In this document: piece after piece, positions 1 to 9,837 of the stretch | How positions within the stretch are numbered: the stretch's first letter is position 1 | How the letters are laid out: every line of letters begins with the position of its first letter | Origin: Candidatus Alcyoniella australis | Lineage (GTDB): Bacteria; Lernaellota; Lernaellaia; JAVCCG01; Alcyoniellaceae | NCBI GenBank assembly: GCA_030765605.1 | Contig: JAVCCG010000008.1 | Span: forward strand, 1-28,885 | Length of the DNA: 28,885 nt | Direction: 5' to 3' | Notes under the pieces: generated by a model | The model's input: only the letters and a program-made list of their open reading frames with translations | What the model was told of the DNA's origin: nothing | Databases searched by the model: none | Made by a program: the position numbers and the translations under genes

Positions 1-1986
1 GCCGCCATCGGCGCGCCGATCAAGACCTTCACCTACGACGGCGATACGCCCGACGACGCGCGACGCGCGATCCGCTCCCAGGGGCACATCGTGGTCAGCA
101 ACCCGGACATGCTGCACGCCGGCGTGCTGCCGCACCACACCAAGTGGCAGAAGCTGTTCACCAACCTGCGTTACGTGGTGCTCGACGAGCTGCACACCTA
201 TCGCGGCGTGTTCGGCAGCCATCTGGCCAACGTGCTGCGTCGGCTGCGGCGCATCTGTAAGTTCTACAACTCCGAACCGACCTTCATCTGCTGCTCGGCG
301 ACCATCGCCAATCCCGGCGAGCTGGCCGAGGCGTTGATCGAGCGGCCGGTAAAGGTCGTCGACCGCTCGGGCGCGCCGCGCTCACGCAAGCGACTAATTC
401 TCTACAATCCGCCGGTGGTCAACCGCGAGCTGGGGATTCGTAAGAGCGCGGTGACCGAGGCGCGCAAGATCGCCGCGAACTTCATCGAGAACGGAATCCA
501 GACCATCGTCTTCACCACCAGCCGGCTCAACGTCGAGGTGCTCACCCGCTACCTCAAGGACCGCTTCTCACGCGACAAGCTGGTGCCCGACGACTTCATC
601 TCGGGCTACCGCGGCGGATATTTGCCCAACCTGCGACGCCGCATCGAGTCCGGGCTGCGCACGGGCAAGGTGATGGGCGTGGTCTCGACCAACGCCCTGG
701 AGCTGGGAATCGACATCGGCGATCTAACGGCCTGCGTGATGGCCGGCTACCCCGGCTCGATCGCCAGCGCCTGGCAGCAGGCCGGACGCGCCGGACGCCG
801 CAGCGGCAGCTCTTGCGCAGTGCTGATCGCGCGCTCCAACCCGCTGGACCAATACATCGTCACCCACCCCGAGTACTTCTTCGGCGCCAGCCCGGAACAC
901 GCGCGGATCAACGCGGACAACCTGCTGATCCTGCTCTCGCACATCAAGTCCGCATCCTTCGAGCTGCCGTTCGAGGACGGCGAGAGCTTCGGCCGCGAGA
1001 ACCTGATCGAGCTGCTGGAGTTCCTCGAGGAAAAGAGCGTATTGCACCACTCGGAGGGCCGCTGGCACTGGAACACCGACGCCTACCCCGCCGACGAGAT
1101 CAGCCTGCGCAACATCAGCACCGAGAACTTCGTCGTGGTGCTCAAGGACGCCCAAAACAAGGTGATCGCCGAGGTCGATTTCAGCGCCGCGCCGACCACG
1201 ATCCATCCCGACGCGATCTATATGGTGGAGAGCCAGCAGTACTACGTGGACGAGCTGGACTGGGAGCGCCGTCGCGCGCTGGTCCACCCGGTGGACGTGG
1301 ACTACTACACCGACGCTATGACCTACACCAACGTGCGCGTGCTCGACCGCTTCGACTTCGACAAGGCCGGAAGCGAGATCGTCGAACACGGCGAGGTGCA
1401 GGTGGTGCGTAAGGTTGTGGGCTTTAAAAAAATAAAATTCTACACCTCCGAGAACGTGGGCTTCGGCGACGTGACCCTGCCGGACAACCAGATGCACACC
1501 ACCAGCTACTGGTTCACCGTGCCCCAGGACATGCTGCGCTCGCTGGGCTACAACCGCTCGGACCTGATCGACGGTCTGCTGGGCATCGGCCATGCCCTGC
1601 ACCACCTGGCCTCGGTGGCGCTGATGTGCGATGTGCGCGACCTGGACCGCTGTGTGGGCGACAAGTCGGCCGAGTGGTTCGTGCGCCACGACCCCGGCGG
1701 CCGCGGGATCTACAGCGCGGACGACGCCGCGGGCCTGATCGACCCCGAACGGATCGACGCCTTCGACCCCACGCTGTTCATCTACGACACCTACCCCGGC
1801 GGGATCGGGCTCTCCCCCGAGATCTTCCGCCTCCACGTCGAGCTGATCGCACGCGCGCGGGAGCTGATCGCAGGCTGCGCCTGCGAGGCCGGCTGCCCCA
1901 GCTGCGTCGGTCCGGTCAACGAGGTCGGCGTCAAGAGCAAAGAGGTTGCGCTGAAGATCCTCGAGCTGTTGCTGAACGGACGATGA
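1..1986 (+). CDS. mrfA: MrfA/YprA-type DEAH-box helicase with DUF1998, 5' truncated by window
   Basis: This is the C-terminal part of a superfamily 2 DNA helicase. The reading frame is open from base 1, so the start, Walker A and motif Ia lie outside the window. Visible are motif II as DELH (base 184 on), the SAT motif in ICCSATIANP, the TNALELGIDIG segment and motif VI QQAGRAGRR (near 775-800). The C-terminal DUF1998 region ends with a CACEAGCPSC cluster whose four cysteines (codons at 1876, 1882, 1894, 1903) match the metal-binding cysteines of MrfA. In Bacillus subtilis MrfA works with the exonuclease MrfB in a UvrABC-independent repair route for mitomycin C lesions. The stop overlaps the mrfB start (ATGA), supporting the same pairing here. 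The family call rests on strong similarity of the stretch around DELHTYRGVFGSH to YprA. The role in repair is inferred from the family. Confidence 0.93.
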   Translation, partial: AAIGAPIKTFTYDGDTPDDARRAIRSQGHIVVSNPDMLHAGVLPHHTKWQKLFTNLRYVVLDELHTYRGVFGSHLANVLRRLRRICKFYNSEPTFICCSATIANPGELAEALIERPVKVVDRSGAPRSRKRLILYNPPVVNRELGIRKSAVTEARKIAANFIENGIQTIVFTTSRLNVEVLTRYLKDRFSRDKLVPDDFISGYRGGYLPNLRRRIESGLRTGKVMGVVSTNALELGIDIGDLTACVMAGYPGSIASAWQQAGRAGRRSGSSCAVLIARSNPLDQYIVTHPEYFFGASPEHARINADNLLILLSHIKSASFELPFEDGESFGRENLIELLEFLEEKSVLHHSEGRWHWNTDAYPADEISLRNISTENFVVVLKDAQNKVIAEVDFSAAPTTIHPDAIYMVESQQYYVDELDWERRRALVHPVDVDYYTDAMTYTNVRVLDRFDFDKAGSEIVEHGEVQVVRKVVGFKKIKFYTSENVGFGDVTLPDNQMHTTSYWFTVPQDMLRSLGYNRSDLIDGLLGIGHALHHLASVALMCDVRDLDRCVGDKSAEWFVRHDPGGRGIYSADDAAGLIDPERIDAFDPTLFIYDTYPGGIGLSPEIFRLHVELIARARELIAGCACEAGCPSCVGPVNEVGVKSKEVALKILELLLNGR

Positions 1987-3293
1987 CCAAGCTGCGCGAG
2001 CGCCTCGAGGGTGTGCTCGGCTCAAGCGGCAGGGCCCCTGAGCAAGATAAACAGCGCACGATCTCGCAGTTGCGGCAACGGATCGACGAGCTCACCGGCG
2101 GCCGCGGTATGGTGCAGCCGCAGGCAATGGAACCTACGACCCAGCGCGTTGACATCCAGGGGCTGGTCCCGGGTCGGGTCGTGGACACGCCGTGCGGGCC
2201 GACGTTCGTGGCGCAATACCGTTACCCGATGGCGCTGACCCACGGTCGGCTGCGACTCGACCGGCTGTTCGACGTGGATCCGGCGATGCTCGCCCTGCTC
2301 GGCGCGGACCCGAGCCTGGCGGCCCTTGACCCTCGGCGCACGCTGTTCTTCGACACCGAGACCACGGGGCTGGCCGGCGGCACGGGCACCTACGCCTTCC
2401 TCATCGGCCTGGGCGAGTTCGAGGGCGACGAGTTCGTGGTAACGCAACTGTTCATGCGCGACCTGAACGAGGAGGGCGCCAGCCTGCACCTGCTGACCCA
2501 AAAGCTCGAGCGTGCTGCATTCCTGGTCAGCTTCAACGGAAAGACCTTTGACGCTCCGCTGCTCAACACGCGGCTGGTGCTCAACCGCCTTCCCGCCTCC
2601 CTGGACGACACGCCGCACCTGGACCTGCTGCACCCATCCCGGCGGCTGTTCCGCGAGCAACTGCCCGACTGCCGCCTGGGCACCCTTGAGCAGTACGAAC
2701 TGGGATTCGAGCGGCGCGGCGACGTGCCCGGCTCGATGGTGCCCGAACTCTATCGCTCCTATCTGCGCTCCCGCGACGGCCGGTTGGTGGCCAAGGTTTT
2801 TACCCACAACGTCTACGACGTGCTCTCGCTGGTCACGCTGACCAGCCACCTGGCCCAGCTTGTCGCACAGGCGGATAGTTCGACGCTCGATCCGGCGCTG
2901 ATTCTCGCCACAGCACGGCTGTTGCGCGACCGCGGCCAAATCGACCGCGCCCGGCGTTGCTTTAATCTGGCGTTGGAGCGCTCGTCAGAGGCCGACCCGC
3001 ACACCGCGAGTCGCGCACGTCTCGAGGTGGCCCTTGATTTAAAACGCGGGGGCGAGCACGAGCGCGCTGCCGAGCATTTCACGATTTTGGTCGATTGCGG
3101 ACCGTTCGATCCCCTGCCCTACGAACAGTTGGCGATTCATCTGGAACACCACGCCAATGATTACATTCGGGCTGAACAGCTCACGCAGCGCGCGTTGCAG
3201 TTTCTGCGCGCCGGCGCATTCGCTTCGCGCCGCGAGTACTGGATCGCGGCGTTCGAGCATCGGCTCAGTCGGCTACAGAGAAAACTCGGTTGA
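1983..3293 (+). CDS. mrfB: MrfB/YprB-type DEDDh 3'-5' exonuclease with TPR-like tail
   Basis: A 436-residue RNase H-like exonuclease. The metal ligands of the DEDDh class are all visible: D124 and E126 in FDTETTGL, D190 in FNGKTFDAPLL, H275 and D279 in HNVYDVLSL. Their spacing closely matches B. subtilis MrfB (D107, E109, D172, H258, D262, from memory). The last ~130 residues are helical and TPR-like (RARRCFNLALE, AAEHFTILVD). The N-terminal ~45 residues are polar and may tether it to the helicase. The start is the ATG that overlaps the mrfA stop (ATGA), implying translational coupling. In the frame there is open sequence further upstream inside mrfA, but family length argues against using it. 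Likely function is degradation of a damaged strand exposed by MrfA; this is inferred from the B. subtilis pair. Confidence 0.92.
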   Translation: MTKLRERLEGVLGSSGRAPEQDKQRTISQLRQRIDELTGGRGMVQPQAMEPTTQRVDIQGLVPGRVVDTPCGPTFVAQYRYPMALTHGRLRLDRLFDVDPAMLALLGADPSLAALDPRRTLFFDTETTGLAGGTGTYAFLIGLGEFEGDEFVVTQLFMRDLNEEGASLHLLTQKLERAAFLVSFNGKTFDAPLLNTRLVLNRLPASLDDTPHLDLLHPSRRLFREQLPDCRLGTLEQYELGFERRGDVPGSMVPELYRSYLRSRDGRLVAKVFTHNVYDVLSLVTLTSHLAQLVAQADSSTLDPALILATARLLRDRGQIDRARRCFNLALERSSEADPHTASRARLEVALDLKRGGEHERAAEHFTILVDCGPFDPLPYEQLAIHLEHHANDYIRAEQLTQRALQFLRAGAFASRREYWIAAFEHRLSRLQRKLG

Positions 3294-4222
3294 GTCCAGA
3301 GCCGCGCGATCTGGTGATCTCGGCGTCGCGCACTAAGGATCTGGTGCGTTGCAACGCCGACCTGCTGGCCGCGGCGCTGTGCGGCGCTCACCCGGTGCGC
3401 TTCGGCCTGGCGCCGCACTCTGCTCCGTTGGATTTGGAGCATCTCGGCGCGCTGGTGCTCTGGACCTGCGATCCGTCCAACCTCACGGCGCACCGTCCAT
3501 TGCGCGAAGCATTGGAAGGACTCGAACGTCGCGGCGTGGTGCTCAGCGTGCAGCTCACCGTAACCGGACTGGCCGGCAGCGCAGTGGAGCCCGGAGTACC
3601 TGACGAGCGTTTCGTGCTCGCGCAGATGCAGCGCGCTATCGACGCGCGGCTGATCCGGGCCGAGGCCGTGACCCTGCGCTTCGATCCGTTCGCCCGCTTT
3701 CACTTGCCGGGTGGACGCGAGCTGTGCAACGCCGACCCAAAGGTGTTCGAGCGCGTACTCGACCTTTTTTCGTCGATCGGAGTTACCCGCGTGGTGACAT
3801 CACAGTTGGACGTGGAGAACTATCCGCACGTGGCCCAGCGGTTTGTTCGGCTGGGCATCGAGGTGCTAAAGACCGATGCTGAGTCGCTGGTGCAAGGCTT
3901 CGATGCCGTGGCAAAGACCTACGGCATTGAGTTCGCTGTCTGCTGTCACCCGGCGCTGCCCGAGTACACCGAACGCTTCGGCTGCATCGACGGGCGAATG
4001 CTCAATGCATTGATCGGGCCGAAGCGCGTGGGGCCGTTCAGCGAGACGCTGCACAACCAAATCGGCAAACAGCGGCCGGACTGTTGCTGCACCTACTCGC
4101 GCGACATCGGTCACAGCAAGGGGTTCCGCAACTGTTTCTCGTTCGGAACCGGCTGCCTGTACTGCTATGCGCAGCGCGGCCTGCCGCCACAGATCGAGGC
4201 CGCGGTCAAAGATCTGCTCTGA
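3290..4222 (+). CDS. DUF1848 family protein with radical-SAM-like cysteine motif
   Basis: A 310-residue protein beginning at TTG, which overlaps the mrfB stop (TTGA). The N-terminal LVISASRTKDLV and internal VTLRFDPFARF resemble the conserved ISASRRTDI and RFDP segments of DUF1848. Near the C-terminus are cysteines C265-C267 (CCCTYSRDIG) and C282, C289, C292 (CFSFGTGCLYCYA), corresponding to the family's terminal CGC...C..GC.YCYA block that suggests an iron-sulfur, radical-SAM-like site. Here the first cysteine of the final triad is six residues from the second instead of the three I recall as typical. No function is established for the family. Its place as third gene of an mrfAB operon suggests a nucleic-acid repair or modification role, which is inference. 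It ends just before the convergent dut terminator. Confidence 0.8.
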   Translation: MSPEPRDLVISASRTKDLVRCNADLLAAALCGAHPVRFGLAPHSAPLDLEHLGALVLWTCDPSNLTAHRPLREALEGLERRGVVLSVQLTVTGLAGSAVEPGVPDERFVLAQMQRAIDARLIRAEAVTLRFDPFARFHLPGGRELCNADPKVFERVLDLFSSIGVTRVVTSQLDVENYPHVAQRFVRLGIEVLKTDAESLVQGFDAVAKTYGIEFAVCCHPALPEYTERFGCIDGRMLNALIGPKRVGPFSETLHNQIGKQRPDCCCTYSRDIGHSKGFRNCFSFGTGCLYCYAQRGLPPQIEAAVKDLL

Positions 4223-4239
4223 TCAATTTTTTCAATTTG

Positions 4240-4262
4240 AAAAAACCGGGCTATGCCCCGGT
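4240..4262 (-). terminator. Intrinsic terminator of the rimP-to-dut operon
   Basis: Read on the minus strand, a 6-bp stem (ACCGGG / CCCGGT, arms at 4257-4262 and 4245-4250, 6-nt loop) is followed by six T residues. The dut stop codon (4251-4253) lies in the loop. Just beyond, on either strand, is a 9-1-9 palindrome of T6CAA/TTGA6, giving further U-rich sequence. It ends the minus-strand operon between convergent dut and the DUF1848 gene. No comparable hairpin followed by a U run was seen for the plus strand. Confidence 0.75.
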
Positions 4263-4702
4263 GTGCCCGAAGCCGCCCTCTCCGCGCGAGCTGGGGGGCA
4301 GCTCGTCGCATTGCTTGAACTCGGCGCGCGCCACCGGCGCGATCACCAGCTGGGCAATGCGCTCGCCGCGCTTGATCGTCGCCGGCTCCTGGCCGAGGTT
4401 GATCATCAGAATCTTGAGCTCGCCGCGATAGTCCGCGTCGATGGTGCCCGGCGTGTTGAGCAGGGTCAGGCCGTAGCGCACGGCCAGGCCCGAACGCGGC
4501 CGGACCTGGGCCTCGAATCCTTCGGGCATGGCCAGCGCCAGGCCGGTGGGGACCAGCGCGCGCTCGCCGGGCGCGAAGATCATGTCGGTATGCACTGCGG
4601 CCGCGATGTCGGCGCCGGCCGCGTGCTGGGTCATGTATTGGGGAAGGGGCAGGTCGGCGTCCCCAGATGGGTCGAGACGCCGGACCATTACCCGCGGATC
4701 GA

Positions 4703-4706
<4 letters not shown>
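4251..4706 (-). CDS. dut: dUTP diphosphatase
   Basis: A 151-residue trimeric-type dUTPase, normal length for the family, hydrolysing dUTP to dUMP and pyrophosphate. All five motifs are present: AGADI (30-34), PRSGLA (70-75), [10 protein letters not shown] (88-96, with the catalytic D90 and Y93), [10 protein letters not shown] (113-122), and the C-terminal glycine-rich arm [10 protein letters not shown] (141-150) that closes over the substrate. The ATG start overlaps the pnp stop (ATGA), so it is the last cistron of the translation/RNA-turnover operon. In several deltaproteobacteria a peptidase gene lies between pnp and dut; here they are directly coupled. Identity is secure. Confidence 0.97.
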
Positions 4707-6817
<2,111 letters not shown>

Positions 6818-6844
6818 TTGCATGGCCTTTCTTCAGACCAGGGT

Positions 6845-6897
6845 CGGGAGCACACGGGGCCTGTTCGCTTTTATGCTTTTGGCCCGCTGTAGTCCCG
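6845..6897 (-). promoter_or_regulatory. Long imperfect stem-loop in the rpsO-pnp gap (candidate RNase III/PNPase autoregulation site)
   Basis: On the minus strand CGGGA (from 6897) pairs with TCCCG (to 6845). A UACA/UGUG helix (one G-U pair) and then GGGCC/GGCCC follow, separated by a 1x1 and a 2x2 internal mismatch. The loop is 19 nt and A-rich (6862-6880). The stem ends 22-28 nt before the pnp start. In E. coli a stem-loop at the equivalent place is cut by RNase III and mediates PNPase autocontrol. The pairing is seen directly; the regulatory role is inferred by position. Confidence 0.45.
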
Positions 6898-6903
6898 TCT
6901 CGC

Positions 6904-7173
6904 CTATTTACGGATTCCAAGCTCGGCAATGAGCTTGCGATAGCGTTCGATATCCTTCTCTTTGAGGTAGTTCAAAAGCCGGCGACGCTGGCTAACGATC
7001 TTGAGCAGCCCTCTGCGACCGTGGTGATCCTTCTTGTGAGTCTTAAAATGCTCGGTCAAGTAGATGATCCTGTTAGTCAACAGAGCGACTTGCACCTCGG
7101 GTGAGCCGGTATCATTCTCGTGTAGTTTATGTTTCTCGATAATACTTTTCTTCTCGTCGGTCTGCAGGGTCAT
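6904..7173 (-). CDS. rpsO: 30S ribosomal protein S15
   Basis: An 89-residue protein, exactly the usual S15 length. Diagnostic segments are [23 protein letters not shown]-like [33 protein letters not shown] and the closing [13 protein letters not shown]15 binds the 16S rRNA central domain early in 30S assembly. The ATG is preceded by a strong AGGAGG at about 7 nt spacing, the best ribosome-binding site in this operon, fitting a highly expressed ribosomal protein. truB lies 55 nt upstream and pnp downstream, the classic truB-rpsO-pnp order. Confidence 0.98.
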   Translation of the reverse strand: MTLQTDEKKSIIEKHKLHENDTGSPEVQVALLTNRIIYLTEHFKTHKKDHHGRRGLLKIVSQRRRLLNYLKEKDIERYRKLIAELGIRK

Positions 7174-7211
7174 TTAACTTAGCCTCCTATGGACGAAAAG
7201 TGCGCAGATGC

Positions 7212-7231
7212 TAGCACGGGCTAATGTGCTA
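7212..7231 (-). other. Small hairpin at the truB stop, in the rpsO leader
   Basis: The arms TAGCAC (minus strand from 7231) and GTGCTA (to 7212) form a perfect 6-bp stem with an 8-nt loop. The truB stop codon TAG is the first three bases of the stem. No U run follows, so it is not a convincing terminator. S15 represses its own mRNA in several bacteria through leader structures, and this is the only obvious fold in the 55-nt gap, but no recognised S15-binding motif could be confirmed by eye. Confidence 0.35.
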
Positions 7232-8179
7232 AGTAAAGGAGTTATCCCGCACGTTAATTACCTTTAGCGGGCCGAGCCTCAGGGCTCCGGATCCGCCTTC
7301 GGCGAACGCGCCGAGAACCGCCAGCAGATCGCCGCGCTCGTCAGTGAGCACGAAACGGTCGGCCTGCGGTCGATCGCCGATCAATTCGGCGGTCTGTTCG
7401 GCACTTAGGCGGTCACCCGCCGTTAACCTCTTTGTCGTCTGCGGCTCCAGCCGCAGTTTTGGCCATTCCTGAGGCAGTGCTTGCTGCGCGGGCAGCAGCA
7501 CGGCCTCGGGCCCCTGCTCGGCCAGCAGTTGCTCCATTCGCTCCGGGCCCAGCGCCGATTCAACGGCAAAGGGCTCGACCACGGTGCGCCGCAGCCGCTC
7601 GACGTATCCCAGCGTGTCCAGCCGCACGGCGATGTCGCGCGCCAGGGCGCGGACATAAGTTCCCTTGCCGCAACGCACCTTCAGCTCGATCAGGTCCGTC
7701 CCAAAATCGAGCAGCTCGATACAGCGTACCACGATTTTGCGCGGCGGCGGATCAAACTTCTCGCCGCGACGCGCACGCTGATAGAGCGCCTCACCGTTGA
7801 CCTTGAGCGCGCTGAACAGCGGCGGCACTTGCTCAGTCTCGCCGACGAATTCGTCGAGCACCCGGCGCACGCGGTCGCGGTCCAGATCGGGCAGCGGCGC
7901 CTCGCCTGTGGTTCGGCCGTCGATGTCCAGGGTGTCGGTGGTCTTGCCCAGCCGCATACTGAACACGTACTCCTTGTCGCCGGAAGTGACGTATTCGATC
8001 AACCTGGTCGCCGGGCCGATTGCGATCGGCAACAGTCCGGTGGCAAATGGATCGAGCGTACCGGCGTGGCCGGCCTTGCGCACTTTGAGCGCCGAGCGCA
8101 CCCGCGAGGTCGCGCGGAAACTGCTTTGGCCCGCGGGCTTGTCCAGCAGCATGAAACCGCAGAGAGGGGAAGCGCTCAT
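7229..8179 (-). CDS. truB: tRNA pseudouridine(55) synthase
   Basis: Makes pseudouridine 55 in the T-loop of tRNAs. The N-terminus shows GFMLLDKPAGQSSF and KAGHAGTLDPFATGLLP with the catalytic aspartate at D43; RCGKGTYVRALARDI follows further on. The C-terminal ~60 residues fit a PUA-like domain (LRLEPQTTKRLTAGD, VLTDERGDLLAVLG). With the ATG at 8179 the protein is 316 residues, near the 314 of E. coli TruB, and begins seven residues before GFMLLDKPAG as in relatives. A TTG at 8218 in the same frame would add 13 residues and overlap nrnA by 20 nt; it cannot be excluded because neither start has a strong ribosome-binding site. ribF, often next to truB, is absent between truB and rpsO. Confidence 0.95.
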   Translation of the reverse strand: MSASPLCGFMLLDKPAGQSSFRATSRVRSALKVRKAGHAGTLDPFATGLLPIAIGPATRLIEYVTSGDKEYVFSMRLGKTTDTLDIDGRTTGEAPLPDLDRDRVRRVLDEFVGETEQVPPLFSALKVNGEALYQRARRGEKFDPPPRKIVVRCIELLDFGTDLIELKVRCGKGTYVRALARDIAVRLDTLGYVERLRRTVVEPFAVESALGPERMEQLLAEQGPEAVLLPAQQALPQEWPKLRLEPQTTKRLTAGDRLSAEQTAELIGDRPQADRFVLTDERGDLLAVLGAFAEGGSGALRLGPLKVINVRDNSFT

Positions 8180-8198
8180 CTCATCGACTCGTTTGCGC

Positions 8199-9170
8199 TC
8201 AACCAGCGTGGTCTCCAATGATCTCGAGCAGCCGGGAGATCGCTTGTTCCAGCGGCAGATCGGTTGTCAGCCCGGCGGCCGCGCGGTGTCCGCCCCCGCC
8301 CAGCTTTGATGCAACGGCGCTGACGTCGATCGGGCCGTTGGAGCGCAGGCTGGCCTTGGTCTTGCCGCCGGGAGCCTCGCGTACCAACATCGCGACCTCG
8401 ACTCCGTTGATGCTGCGCACTAGTTCGACAAAGCCCTCCAGGTCGTCGACCGTGGCCTCGGTCTTGTCGAAGTCGCTCTGGGTGACCACCACCGAGGCGA
8501 AGCGCCCGCCGTGCAGATCGAGAGTCAAGAGCGCCCGGCCCAGCAACTTAAGCCGCGACGCGGTCTGACGCTGGTACAGCTCGCGGGCCGTGCCCACCGG
8601 GTCGGCCCCCAGGGCCATCAGCTCGCCGCAGGCGGCAAAGGCCGCGGGCGTGCAAGCGCCGTTGGAAAGTTGGGTGGTGTCGGTGTAGATCGCGGTGTAG
8701 AGGTTGGCCGCCACGCGCTGATCCGCGGGCAAGTCGGCGGTCTTGATCAGCCGCCACAGAACCTCGCCGGTGCTGCTGGCCTGCGGATCGACGTATGCAA
8801 GCGTGCCGAAGCCATCGTTGCTCAGGTGGTGATCGAAGTTCAGCAGGTTCGGATGATCGGCCAACTTGTCGGCGATGCGCCCTACCCGGTGAAGCGCGCC
8901 GCAATCGACCACCGCCACTAGGTCGAACTGCTGCGGGTCCAGCTCGCTTGCGACCAACCGATCGGAGCCGGGCAGAAATCCGAGCGTCTTGGGCAGCGGG
9001 TCCTGGTTGGCGCAAACGACCTGCGCGCCGAGCAGCTCGAGCACCGCGCCGAGTCCCAGCGTCGCGCCGATGGCGTCGCCCTCGGGATTGGCGTGGGCGA
9101 TCACCAGCGCACGTCGGGCGTTGCGCAACGCCTCGGCCGCGGCCAACAAGGTCTCGCGATCGCCGATCAA
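8199..9170 (-). CDS. nrnA: Bifunctional oligoribonuclease / pAp phosphatase, DHH-DHHA1 type
   Basis: A 323-residue DHH phosphoesterase of the NrnA type, which removes nucleotides from very short RNA oligomers and dephosphorylates 3'-phosphoadenosine-5'-phosphate. Motif I is HANPEGDAIG (26-35), with glutamate where many members have aspartate. D88 lies in VAVVDCGALHRVG, the DHH triad is NFDHHLSN (D113-H115), YTDTTQLSN gives motif IV, and the DHHA1 domain ends with KLGGGGHRAAAG. The start is TTG overlapping the rbfA stop (TTGA), with GAGG 7 nt upstream and no alternative start nearby. Its place between rbfA and truB is common outside the gammaproteobacteria and links nanoRNA clearance to the downstream pnp. 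Confidence 0.94.
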   Translation of the reverse strand: MIGDRETLLAAAEALRNARRALVIAHANPEGDAIGATLGLGAVLELLGAQVVCANQDPLPKTLGFLPGSDRLVASELDPQQFDLVAVVDCGALHRVGRIADKLADHPNLLNFDHHLSNDGFGTLAYVDPQASSTGEVLWRLIKTADLPADQRVAANLYTAIYTDTTQLSNGACTPAAFAACGELMALGADPVGTARELYQRQTASRLKLLGRALLTLDLHGGRFASVVVTQSDFDKTEATVDDLEGFVELVRSINGVEVAMLVREAPGGKTKASLRSNGPIDVSAVASKLGGGGHRAAAGLTTDLPLEQAISRLLEIIGDHAG

Positions 9171-9541
9171 GCCTTGCCCTCCTCGGAGACTTCATCCAGC
9201 AGTTTATTGATCTGCGCCGCCTTGGCGAAGCTGTCGTCGTGCAGGATGCGGATCTCCGGAGTGTACTTCAGCCGCAGACGTCGACCCATCTCGCGCTGGA
9301 TATATCCGGCCGCCGATTGCAGGCCTTTGATCGTATCGACGCACGCCTGCTCGGAACCGATCACGCTGACGTAGACTTTGGCGATTCGCAGGTCTTTGGT
9401 CAGGCTGACCCTGGTCACGGTGGCGAACCCCCGCCCGATCCGCGGGTCCTTGATCTCGCCGCGCAGCAGCAGATCGCCGATCTCGCGCTGGATCTGATCG
9501 CCGACGCGTTGGGCGCGGCTGTAGGGCGGTTCGGAGTTCAC
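9167..9541 (-). CDS. rbfA: 30S ribosome-binding factor A
   Basis: A 124-residue RbfA with a KH-like fold that assists 16S rRNA 5'-end maturation and 30S assembly. Recognisable segments are SRAQRVGDQIQREIGDLLL, EIKDPRIG, TRVSLTKDLRIAKVYVSV and MGRRLRLKYTPEIRILHDDSF. The start is GTG overlapping the ylxP stop (GTGA), with GGAG about 8 nt upstream inside ylxP. The same frame is open far upstream inside infB, but that translation is arginine-rich nonsense, so the GTG is the real start. Typical length for the family is 110-130. Confidence 0.95.
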   Translation of the reverse strand: MNSEPPYSRAQRVGDQIQREIGDLLLRGEIKDPRIGRGFATVTRVSLTKDLRIAKVYVSVIGSEQACVDTIKGLQSAAGYIQREMGRRLRLKYTPEIRILHDDSFAKAAQINKLLDEVSEEGKA

Positions 9542-9837
9542 GGTTCTTCTCCGAAGTGGATGATTTCCAGCTCGCTGTCGAGCACTTCCACCTCTGCAAT
9601 CTCGTGAATCGTGTCCTGGGCCTTGTCGAGCATCGAGTTGGCGTGAGGGCCGGAGTTGCTCACCACCGAGGCGCCGACCAGAGAACGGTTCCACAGCTCG
9701 TTGTCGCCGACCTCGGCCACGGAGATGTTGTAGCGCGCCCGCAGGCGGTCGACCACCTTGCGCAACGCCCTGCGCTTGGTCTTCAGATCGTGCGCCCCCT
9801 CGATGGCGAGCAGGACGCGCAGCACTCCGATGACCAC
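9538..9837 (-). CDS. DUF503 family protein (YlxP-like)
   Basis: A 99-residue DUF503 protein, usual length. Family features visible are the N-terminal VIGVLRVLLAIEGAHDLKTKR, then SVAEVGDNELWNRSLVGASVVS and a C-terminal beta strand LEIIHFGEE. The gene is placed between infB and rbfA in many bacteria, where it is called ylxP; a role in ribosome assembly is suspected from context but not established. The start is GTG directly after the infB stop (TAA then GTG), with AGAGG about 9 nt upstream. The stop overlaps the rbfA start. Confidence 0.88.
   Translation of the reverse strand: MVIGVLRVLLAIEGAHDLKTKRRALRKVVDRLRARYNISVAEVGDNELWNRSLVGASVVSNSGPHANSMLDKAQDTIHEIAEVEVLDSELEIIHFGEEP

Noticed and set aside
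1626-1982. Upstream extension of the mrfB frame inside mrfA
   Set aside because: Arginine-rich shadow sequence without family similarity; the ATGA overlap start at 1983 fits MrfB length.
724-2025. Open frame of 433 codons on the minus strand opposite mrfA
   Set aside because: Composition (Val/Ala/Gln/His rich) is that of an antisense shadow, and mrfA motifs are intact on the plus strand.
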